In this document: in pieces, positions 54,689-64,000 of the stretch
How positions within the stretch are numbered: the first letter of the stretch is position 1
Layout: every line of letters begins with the position of its first letter
From: Sphingobacteriales bacterium
Lineage (GTDB): Bacteria; Bacteroidota; Bacteroidia; Chitinophagales; LD1
Reading direction: 5' to 3'
NCBI GenBank assembly: GCA_018262795.1
Contig: JADFDM010000013.1
Location: 45,425-109,424, forward strand
DNA: 64,000 bases
The notes under the pieces: model-generated
What the model was told of the DNA's origin: nothing
Databases searched by the model: none
What the model saw: only the letters and a program-made list of their open reading frames with translations
Translations under genes and position numbers: made by a program

Positions 54689-54720
54689 GATTTTTTGATT
54701 TTGTTGGTTTTAAAAAATGT

Positions 54721-54993
54721 TCTCTGCGCTTGCGTTGAGGCTCTCCACGCTTGCGTTAAGTCGCTCTGCGCTTGCGTTGAGTCACTCCACGCTTGCGTTA
54801 AGGTTCTCTGCGCTTGCGTTAAGTCACTCCACGCTTGCGTTTAGGTTCTCCACGCTTGCGTTAAGGTTCTCCACGCTTGCGTTAAGGTTCTCTGCGCTTG
54901 CGTTAAGGTTCTCTGCGCTTGCGTTGAGGTTCTCCACGCTTGCGTTGAGTCACTCCGCGCTCGCGTTAAGATTCTCCGCTATTACGTTGAATG
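54721..54993. repeat. 21-base tandem repeat array, 13 units
   Basis: Thirteen units of 21 bases, core CGCTTGCGTT with alternating ends (TCTCTGCGCTTGCGTTGAGG or ACTCCACGCTTGCGTTAAGG). On the minus strand each unit reads as the heptad V/A-E-N-L-N-A-S, but three units contain an in-frame TGA, so it is not a continuous coding array. A plus-strand frame 54717-55142 stays open only because 21 is divisible by three. Located just upstream of the gene at 53936-54688. Confidence 0.9.
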
Positions 54994-55287
54994 TTTTTCT
55001 TTTAAAGAACAATAGGCCTTTTCGGCTTTCGAAAACAATGCTATGGCTTATCCAAAACTGCTGCAAGTACAATTTACAGGCTGTTTTTAAAAAAATCGGC
55101 TGTTTATTATATATCTTGCATTGTGCTTTACTACCGATATAGCATAGAAAGTAGGTAAATAACACGGCAGGAACTGAAAGCCCCATTTTTTAGAAAAAAC
55201 AAGATTTTATAAGCAGATATCCCCCCTGTTTTAACATCATAGGAGCCCTCATATTTATTTTTAAACCTTATTGAACCCTTTCTCGCT

Positions 55288-56718
55288 ATGCGTTTTAAAA
55301 AGGCAATTACTATGTATAAAGCACTTTCGCTGGCTGAGCAAAAGCAGTTTGAGCGATTCCTCCATTCTCCCTACTTCAATGTTCCGCCCACCGCCCTTGC
55401 GTTTTTTACTTACTTAGGGGAAATTCACCGCGCTATGCCCGAAAAGTATTTCACCCCTTCAACCCTCGCTCGCCAAGTGCCGCTTTTGAAAACCGTGGCT
55501 ATACAAGATACAGCCGGTAGCCAACTGATGAAGGCTTATGATAAATTTTGCGAACTGCGGCAATGGCAACAAAATTCCTCCGAAACCACCTACAACCGTT
55601 TGCTGCTGTTGAAAACCCAAAACCGCCACGAAGAATTCAAAACGGAATACGATAACTTTGAAAAAGAACTGCATAGCCGGGCTGATAAGGACGCAGTCTA
55701 TTTCGACCTTCTGCAACGCCTCACCGAACTGAAATTCAATCGCCTAAAACCTCAACCCAACGCTAAAAAAAGAGAGGACATAAAACCGGTGATAGACGCT
55801 ATTGATACCCACTACGCCATTCTCAAAATACGCTACCTCTGCGAAGCCTTTAACCGCCAGCGCGTATTAGATACCCAATGGAGTGCCCAAGAGCTAAACC
55901 CGCTACTGCCCCACTTGCAAGCCTACCAAACCGAACAATATGCCTATGTGTGGCTGTTTACGCAAGCCTGCCACATGCTCTCGGCAGGCACTTATGCCGA
56001 GAGTCTGCCCTACTACTCGCTCATTAAAGAATACATCGCAAAGCAGCCCGCCAACACCACCTCCTCCACCGTGATAGAACTCTCCGATTATATGCAAAGC
56101 CACAGCGTGCGCTGGAGCAGTGCGGGGTTTGCCGAGGCAGCCAAAGAATACCTCTACTGGATAGAATATAAAATGAACCATCAACTGCTGGCGGCTGACG
56201 GGCAGATAGCGCCCGTAGTATTTACCAATGCCCTTACCACCATGATTCGGATAAAACATCCTTTACATAAAATACAGCAATTCGTTCGGAAATACGAGCC
56301 TATGCTTCCGCCAGAAATGATAAATGGCAGCCGAGGCTATGCCGATGGTCTAATTGCCTTTGCCTCCGCCCACTTCGATGCTGCCGCCCGGCACTTCACC
56401 GCTGCCACCTCCCCCCCGGATCGCTTGTTTAACTGCATCCTCAAACGATGGATATTTATGAGCAAATTTGAGCAAGCCCCCTACAACGACCATTTACACG
56501 CACTGCTAACTAACTTCGAAAAGTACATAGCGCGCAACAAAGCATTTCTGCCCACCACCGCCCCGGCCTTTCTACAATTCATCCACTATGCCCGGCTCCT
56601 GCTCACCCACACCGGCAAAAATGAAAAACAACAAGTAATCACCGCCTTAACTGCCCAAGCCTATTTCTCAGGCAAAGACTGGTTGCTGGAAAAACTAACA
56701 CAGACAAGTAATCAATAA
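55288..56718 (+). CDS. Helical-repeat protein of a Bacteroidota-specific family, paralogue 2
   Basis: 476 residues, all helical. N terminus MRFKKAITMYKALSLAEQKQ then FERFLHSPYFNV, a pattern common in Bacteroidota proteins of this group. TPR-like helix pairs follow (SYGYADGLIAFASAHFDAAARHF). A start at the second Met (MYKALSLAEQ) is possible. No signal peptide or enzyme motif. It shares its general layout with the proteins at 41130 and 57695. Function unknown. The 140-base region upstream (55142-55288) has no clear promoter. Confidence 0.8.
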   Translation: MRFKKAITMYKALSLAEQKQFERFLHSPYFNVPPTALAFFTYLGEIHRAMPEKYFTPSTLARQVPLLKTVAIQDTAGSQLMKAYDKFCELRQWQQNSSETTYNRLLLLKTQNRHEEFKTEYDNFEKELHSRADKDAVYFDLLQRLTELKFNRLKPQPNAKKREDIKPVIDAIDTHYAILKIRYLCEAFNRQRVLDTQWSAQELNPLLPHLQAYQTEQYAYVWLFTQACHMLSAGTYAESLPYYSLIKEYIAKQPANTTSSTVIELSDYMQSHSVRWSSAGFAEAAKEYLYWIEYKMNHQLLAADGQIAPVVFTNALTTMIRIKHPLHKIQQFVRKYEPMLPPEMINGSRGYADGLIAFASAHFDAAARHFTAATSPPDRLFNCILKRWIFMSKFEQAPYNDHLHALLTNFEKYIARNKAFLPTTAPAFLQFIHYARLLLTHTGKNEKQQVITALTAQAYFSGKDWLLEKLTQTSNQ

Positions 56719-56749
56719 CTTCGTCATCACCGGCAGAGATTGTACCGGC

Positions 56750-56826
56750 AAAAACCATAACTCCGTCATCCATAGCGGAGATAAAACCCCACCTCCCCCA
56801 CCGGCTTTAGCCACCACCCAGCGCAG
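56750..56826 (+). repeat. Direct repeat, copy 1 (77 bases)
   Basis: Starts AAAAACCATAACTCCGTCAT, ends TTAGCCACCACCCAGCGCAG. Matches 56952-57028 with three mismatches. Recent duplication is likely. Confidence 0.85.
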
Positions 56827-56951
56827 CAGATATGCCACTCCCTACCCACTGAAACAAAAATGAATAGAATGCACCTTACTGCCCCGCCCGGTATCCAAAG
56901 CCTCTGCACCACGTGTGTTCGTTCGGAGCTGGTGTAGTTGCTGCAAAAAAT

Positions 56952-57028
56952 AAAAACCATAACTCCGTCATTCATGGCGGAGATAAAACCCCACCTCCCC
57001 CACCGGCTTTAGCCACCACACAGCGCAG
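56952..57028 (+). repeat. Direct repeat, copy 2 (77 bases)
   Basis: Starts AAAAACCATAACTCCGTCAT, ends TTAGCCACCACACAGCGCAG. The interval between the copies is about 125 bases. Confidence 0.85.
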
Positions 57029-57061
57029 TTGCAGTTTTGCCCGGCCAACAACCGTAAAAAA

Positions 57062-57094
57062 AGAAGTTTCGCTTTTCTAAAAAGCGAAACTTCT
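57062..57094 (-). terminator. Terminator of the small secreted protein gene
   Basis: A perfect 15-base stem, AGAAGTTTCGCTTTT (57062-57076) with AAAAGCGAAACTTCT (57080-57094), three-base loop. On the minus strand it is followed by a run of T, and it lies just after the stop at 57105. Confidence 0.88.
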
Positions 57095-57104
57095 GTGCCG
57101 GAAA

Positions 57105-57425
57105 TTATTGAACTGTAAAAAACTCAGAATGAACCGGAGCGTTTTCGGTAAAAATCTTTGCCTGATAATGACCCGACTTCAAACCGGCAATATCCATCTG
57201 GCAGGAATACGAGTAGAACTCATCCTCGAGCGCTAAAGTTGGCCCATTGAGGTTGTAAATAATTATCGTAACAATGTGCCCATCCTCCGAATCACTGGTA
57301 GCTATCAGGATATGGTCCTCCTCATAACAGCGGATAATACGGGGAGCAGTCTTTGGTGTTGTAGCCCATGCCGGTTGCCCAAGCAGCATAGCTATGCCTA
57401 AGAGGCAAGTGAGAATCGTCTTCAT
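57105..57425 (-). CDS. Small secreted beta-rich protein
   Basis: 106 residues; signal peptide MKTILTCLLGIAMLLGQPAWA. The mature ~85 residues alternate short strands (HILIATSDSEDGHIVTIIIYNL, YSCQMDIAGLKSGHYQAKIF) with two Cys that could pair. The length and G-L-K-S-G-H-Y-x-x-K-I pattern resemble small Bacteroidota secreted proteins related to DUF3244 or to sorting-domain ends, but the assignment is not secure. Function unknown. It carries its own terminator. Confidence 0.7.
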   Translation of the reverse strand: MKTILTCLLGIAMLLGQPAWATTPKTAPRIIRCYEEDHILIATSDSEDGHIVTIIIYNLNGPTLALEDEFYSYSCQMDIAGLKSGHYQAKIFTENAPVHSEFFTVQ

Positions 57426-57694
57426 AACTTTCTTGATTTAAATGGTTAATGAATCAGATTCTTCACAGCCCCGGAGATGATCATCTTCTTACGGCCCGGG
57501 CTTTACGGGTTATGAAGAATTATGGAGGCGAAGGTGGAGAGAGCAAAAGCAATAATTTGGAAGAAAGTATCCGAACTTTTAAGGACTTCTGTACGCTATT
57601 TTGATACACTACAGAACAGTAATACCCTTAAGGTGGTGGGAAACTCTCTTCGATTATTAAAGAGAATTTATCTTTATAGAGAAATTTCAAACCT

Positions 57695-59239
57695 ATGAGT
57701 TTAAAGAATGATTCCCTTTTTAGGTTGATTCAATCAATGAGTCCGAAAGAACAAAATGAATTTCTGAAACATCTGCAATCACATACAGGAAGCAATACTC
57801 CCGGCAGTTATCAGCAATTATTTAAAAAACTCTGTTCTATCCTTGAATATAATGAACGCAAAGTAAAAGCTGATTTAAAGAACTCTATTTCGGGAACCAG
57901 TTTCCCCGTTATTAAGAACAATCTTTTTGAAAAAGTGCTGAATTTTCTAAATAGCAAAGAAGCGCTTTCCGGTAGCAGGTACCTGCATCAATTATTAGAT
58001 GAACTGGAGGTGTTATACAAGCGCGGCTTATTCCTCGAAGCGAAAATGACGTGCGATAAAATAATAGCAGAAGCGTATCACCAAGATTATCGGCATTTTA
58101 TTTTTGAAGCTAACAGATGGAGAACTTTCATAGCCCAACGTACAACTTATAAAAATATCCAACAGGAATTAAATCAGATCATTCAGCACTCAATATGCAA
58201 TGTTCAAGAGATGGAGCAAAGTCTAAAAATAGCTGCTTATTATTTTGAGGTAATGGGCTCACTGTTGCAATATTTGAATCTGCGCAACTCTGCTTTTCAA
58301 AAACAGATAAGAGTTTGGATGGCTCATCCCTATTTTAAAATACCCTTGGCGGATGCCAGATTGGGGTTTTACACTTCTTGCTATTTGGCTATGACAAAAA
58401 GTGTGCTTTACAAGCTGAATGGCAATTTTGAATTGAGCTATAAAATGGAAAAAATAGTTTGGATGAAAATATCGAAGGATTGGGAATTCTTCTTTCAATA
58501 CAAGCGTCAGGAGTGTATAGCCTCAATGTGCAACTATATGGAGGCTATAAGTAAAACACAACACTGGAATGAATACAAAAAACAATTACAGTTTATCGAG
58601 AAAATTCTATCGCAAAAAAAAGGAGATGATTATATGGAATCCTATTACATGCTCTATAAATTTCACTATCTCCTTAAAAATCCGACTATCACTCTCACTA
58701 AAACAAATCTGAAGGAATTTGAAGCCTACTATGAGAAGTTTAAAAACTTACCTTTCCTTGATAACTTGAGATACTATGAGGATTTCCTTTCGTTTGCCTA
58801 TTATCAGATTGGTAACTATGCCAGAGCTATCGAAATCCAAAGGGACATCATTAACGGTTTTGAACGGACTGATATACGCCCAGATCAATATGAAGCAGCG
58901 AAAATGGCCTATTTCATGTACAAATTCATTTCTCAGCTTTTACAGAGAAAAAAGGGGGAGGAGATGTTAGGATTTGTTTCAGAAATAAACAGCTATTATG
59001 AGCACATTCGGAAGAAACCAAAGGAAGACGATTATCGGGTCGAAACCATCTTGGTAAAGCTATTCCGCAAATTTTGCACATCTGCAACTAATAAGAGTAT
59101 GGGTGATATTCTTGATAGCACAGAGAAGGAGTTAAATAATCTTTTGGCCAAGCCAAGCCCATATCTTAAACTTTCCTGTAACAATTTCGACTACAAAGAA
59201 TGGATAACCCGTTGCAAATCCCACCTTCAACGGGTATAA
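57695..59239 (+). CDS. Helical-repeat protein of a Bacteroidota-specific family, paralogue 3
   Basis: 514 residues, all helical. Starts MSLKNDSLFRLIQSMSPKEQ, close to the opening of the protein at 41130. The rest forms TPR-like pairs (LLDELEVLYKRGLFLEAKMT, YYQIGNYARAIEIQRDIING). No enzyme motif or signal peptide. Codon and base composition resemble the rest of the window. It directly precedes the rRNA operon leader on the same strand. Function unknown. Confidence 0.8.
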   Translation: MSLKNDSLFRLIQSMSPKEQNEFLKHLQSHTGSNTPGSYQQLFKKLCSILEYNERKVKADLKNSISGTSFPVIKNNLFEKVLNFLNSKEALSGSRYLHQLLDELEVLYKRGLFLEAKMTCDKIIAEAYHQDYRHFIFEANRWRTFIAQRTTYKNIQQELNQIIQHSICNVQEMEQSLKIAAYYFEVMGSLLQYLNLRNSAFQKQIRVWMAHPYFKIPLADARLGFYTSCYLAMTKSVLYKLNGNFELSYKMEKIVWMKISKDWEFFFQYKRQECIASMCNYMEAISKTQHWNEYKKQLQFIEKILSQKKGDDYMESYYMLYKFHYLLKNPTITLTKTNLKEFEAYYEKFKNLPFLDNLRYYEDFLSFAYYQIGNYARAIEIQRDIINGFERTDIRPDQYEAAKMAYFMYKFISQLLQRKKGEEMLGFVSEINSYYEHIRKKPKEDDYRVETILVKLFRKFCTSATNKSMGDILDSTEKELNNLLAKPSPYLKLSCNNFDYKEWITRCKSHLQRV

Positions 59240-59295
59240 AACCCTCTGCAACTTCACCTCCATTCAACATTTTCCGAAAAAAGTTTTCAAATCGT

Positions 59296-59325
59296 TTGCA
59301 AATACCAAAACGCCCTCTATATTTG
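59296..59325 (+). promoter_or_regulatory. rRNA promoter P1
   Basis: TTG (59296-59298), 19-base spacer, TATATTTG (59318-59325): a full match to the Bacteroidota consensus. A boxA-like CGTTCTTTTAAAA begins at 59346, just downstream of the expected transcription start. Confidence 0.75.
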
Positions 59326-59346
59326 CACTCCCTTTTGAAATAAGAC

Positions 59347-59355
59347 GTTCTTTTA
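59347..59355 (+). promoter_or_regulatory. boxA-like antitermination site
   Basis: GTTCTTTTA (in CGTTCTTTTAAAA) downstream of P1; repeated in the 16S-tRNA spacer at 61512. Confidence 0.5.
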
Positions 59356-59650
59356 AAATTACAAGAGGGAATTTTGGACGAACAAAAAGCGTAGTGATTA
59401 CGCAAGTCTTATCTCCTAATCGAGATAAGCTCCAACCATAAACAAAGCATCCCGATTTTCGGGATCCATCGTATAGTTTCAACACAGGTTTTAAAGAGCA
59501 ATAGCCACCCGGTTGAAGCAGCGCAAAAAGCGCATTGACAACAAGCATATTCCGATAGCATTTTACATCCGATTTTTAATCGGTACATGATTCTGACGGC
59601 TTGTTTTCAAAAGGAGAAATAAAAAATCCAAAATTATTTTGACGCAAAAT

Positions 59651-59682
59651 TTGGAAGTCTGAATTTGAAAAACATATATTTG
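59651..59682 (+). promoter_or_regulatory. rRNA promoter P2
   Basis: TTG (59651-59653), 21-base spacer, TATATTTG (59675-59682). A boxA-like CGTTCTTTAGAAAA follows at 59702, repeating the layout of P1. Confidence 0.75.
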
Positions 59683-59702
59683 CGTCCCGTTTTCAAAAAA
59701 GC

Positions 59703-59710
59703 GTTCTTTA
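59703..59710 (+). promoter_or_regulatory. boxA-like site downstream of P2
   Basis: GTTCTTTA in CGTTCTTTAGAAAA; same position relative to P2 as the 59347 site to P1. Confidence 0.5.
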
Positions 59711-59810
59711 GAAAACGAAAAACAGTTCATAAAACTGTGCAGATCAAAAAGTTACGAAGGATTTTAAAATCCTAATAACTACAAATTCTGAAATTTAGAT
59801 TTCAGAAAAA

Positions 59811-59828
59811 GTTCTTTGAAATATTGGA
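59811..59828 (+). promoter_or_regulatory. boxA-like site before 16S
   Basis: GTTCTTTGAAATATTGGA; nearly identical to GTTCTTTGACATATTGGA before the 23S gene (61842-61859). Pre-rRNA antitermination or processing signal. Confidence 0.6.
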
Positions 59829-59932
59829 TAGAAACATAGAAGCATTAAGACAGGTAATTTTGTCTAACATTAATTGTTCCGAAGAAATTCGGAAATTTCT
59901 TTTTTGAATACGAAAAGGGAATCAACTCTTTT

Positions 59933-61459
<1,527 letters not shown>

Positions 61460-61511
61460 AGAGCTAATTACCTGCGCTCTATGTTTCTTCCATTATTTCA
61501 AAATTTATACC

Positions 61512-61520
61512 GTTCTTTTA
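61512..61520 (+). promoter_or_regulatory. boxA-like site in the 16S-tRNA spacer
   Basis: GTTCTTTTA, in CGTTCTTTTAAAA, identical to the site downstream of P1 (59347). Confidence 0.5.
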
Positions 61521-61533
61521 AAAGGTCCTGCAT

Positions 61534-61605
61534 AGTCTTGTAGCCGAAAGGGTTAGAGCATTCTGGCTTAAAAACAGAATAGCTGCAATCAAAGCTACCT
61601 CATCC
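61534..61605 (+). other. tRNA-like relic in the 16S-tRNA-Ile spacer
   Basis: AGTCTTGTAGCC then GGGTTAGAGC resembles the tRNA-Ile beginning (AGTCTCGTAGCTC ... GGTTAGAGC at 61627). A stem ATTCTG/CAGAAT follows in the anticodon-arm position, but there is no valid acceptor partner and the anticodon loop has nine bases. Probably a degenerate copy; it may be coincidence. A hairpin CCTCAT/ATGAGG (61598-61617) lies at its end. Confidence 0.4.
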
Positions 61606-61626
61606 CAAAGCATGAGGCTACTAAAT

Positions 61627-61700
61627 AGTCTCGTAGCTCAGTTGGTTAGAGCGCTACACTGATAATGTAGAGGTCGGCAGTTCAACTCTGCCCGGGACTA
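61627..61700 (+). tRNA. tRNA-Ile (anticodon GAT)
   Basis: Acceptor AGTCTCG (61627-61633) pairs with CGGGACT (61693-61699), discriminator A. The anticodon arm CTACACTGATAATGTAG gives anticodon GAT. 74 bases. Normal position in the 16S-23S spacer. Confidence 0.96.
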
Positions 61701-61707
61701 CAAACCC

Positions 61708-61781
61708 GGGGGTGTAGCTCAGCTGGCTAGAGCACCTGCTTTGCAAGCAGGGGGTCATCGGTTCGACTCCGTTCACCTCCA
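61708..61781 (+). tRNA. tRNA-Ala (anticodon TGC)
   Basis: Acceptor GGGGGTG (61708-61714) pairs with CACCTCC (61774-61780), one G-T wobble, discriminator A at 61781. Anticodon arm CCTGCTTTGCAAGCAGG gives anticodon TGC. 74 bases, seven bases after tRNA-Ile. Confidence 0.96.
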
Positions 61782-61841
61782 CTACGCCAACAGTACGCCC
61801 AGTAGGATTATCCTCCGAAAAGCTATCGGCTGATGGACAAA

Positions 61842-61859
61842 GTTCTTTGACATATTGGA
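61842..61859 (+). promoter_or_regulatory. boxA-like site before 23S
   Basis: GTTCTTTGACATATTGGA, nearly identical to the site before 16S (59811-59828). Confidence 0.6.
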
Positions 61860-61896
61860 AGTTAATAAAATCAAAACTTCAATTTTACTTGAAAAT

Positions 61897-64000
<2,104 letters not shown>

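Larger units (their letters stand above)
56719..57104. other. Intergenic region with a 77-base direct repeat
   Basis: About 390 bases between paralogue 2 and the small secreted protein gene. It holds two near-identical direct repeats (56750-56826 and 56952-57028), with only three differences over 77 bases. The intervening 125 bases have no clear gene. The terminator of the downstream gene is at 57062-57094. Confidence 0.6.
59240..59932. other. rRNA operon leader region
   Basis: No gene. Contains two tandem promoters (59296-59325, 59651-59682), three boxA-like sites (59347, 59703, 59811), and two perfect small hairpins (CTTATCTC/GAGATAAG at 59408-59429; ATCCCGA/TCGGGAT at 59449-59465). Confidence 0.7.

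Noticed and set aside
54721..54993. Possible CRISPR array
   Set aside because: Units are contiguous with no unique spacers and no cas genes nearby.
54717..55142. Plus-strand repeat-encoded frame (L-S-T-L-A-L-R type heptads)
   Set aside because: Same reason: a 21-base period keeps the frame open. The plus-strand translation has a composition typical of repeat artefacts.

Overview
The window comes from a member of the Bacteroidota, most likely near Chitinophagales. The evidence is two proteins with type IX secretion (T9SS) C-terminal sorting domains, Bacteroidota-type promoters (TTG, about 20 bases, TAnnTTTG), leucine- and lysine-rich lipoprotein signals, and a 16S rRNA with Bacteroidota/Chitinophagales-like stretches. 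Base composition is uniform and moderate, and no prophage, IS transposase or CRISPR array is present.

Layout. 1-5.9 kb: a PqqD-like fragment, an AraC regulator with a metal-domain-like N terminus, a LysE exporter, two T9SS cargo proteins, radC and rpsT. 6.1-12.0 kb: the whole 2-oxoglutarate dehydrogenase complex (sucA, sucB, lpdA), interrupted by a GxxExxY gene that sits inside inverted repeats. 12.0-14.0 kb: a sterol delta-7 reductase homologue (rare in bacteria) followed by a 42-base minisatellite. 14.0-19.5 kb: RmlD-like reductase, secreted EEP-family protein, QueD/PTPS, clpP-clpX, and an N-acetylglucosamine-kinase-like protein. 19.8-28.4 kb: a phosphate block with porin, pstSCAB and phoU, then pit with its DUF47 partner. 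An intact ArsR regulator lies between the two systems, and a decayed second ArsR fragment abuts phoU. 28.6-38.2 kb: M23 peptidase, LOG-family protein, sodium:solute symporter, nucleotide-sugar genes (galE, epimerase, rfbA), and three lipoproteins. 38.3-49.3 kb: thyA, a sparse region with small ORFs and a diverged duplicated sequence, a helical-repeat protein, paired M16 peptidases, a hydroxyacyl-CoA dehydrogenase, tRNA-Leu, a radical SAM protein, and pyrH-frr.

49.4-59.2 kb is the accessory part: a minus-strand run of lineage-specific genes (FnIII-like protein, LytTR regulator, membrane protein, SHOCT-like secreted protein, PEGA-repeat protein, RING-spaced zinc protein, secreted protein), a 21-base minisatellite, a 77-base direct repeat, and two more helical-repeat paralogues. 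59.2-64 kb is an rRNA operon: two tandem promoters, repeated boxA-like sites, 16S, tRNA-Ile, tRNA-Ala and 23S (cut by the window end).

The items I would look at first are the ArsR relic behind phoU, the palindrome inserted into a duplicated tRNA-Leu T-arm, the GxxExxY insertion in the OGDH operon, the sterol reductase, and the 49-55 kb lineage-specific cluster with its RING-spaced zinc protein and pseudoknot-like intergenic RNA. No single feature proves a new defence or mobile system.
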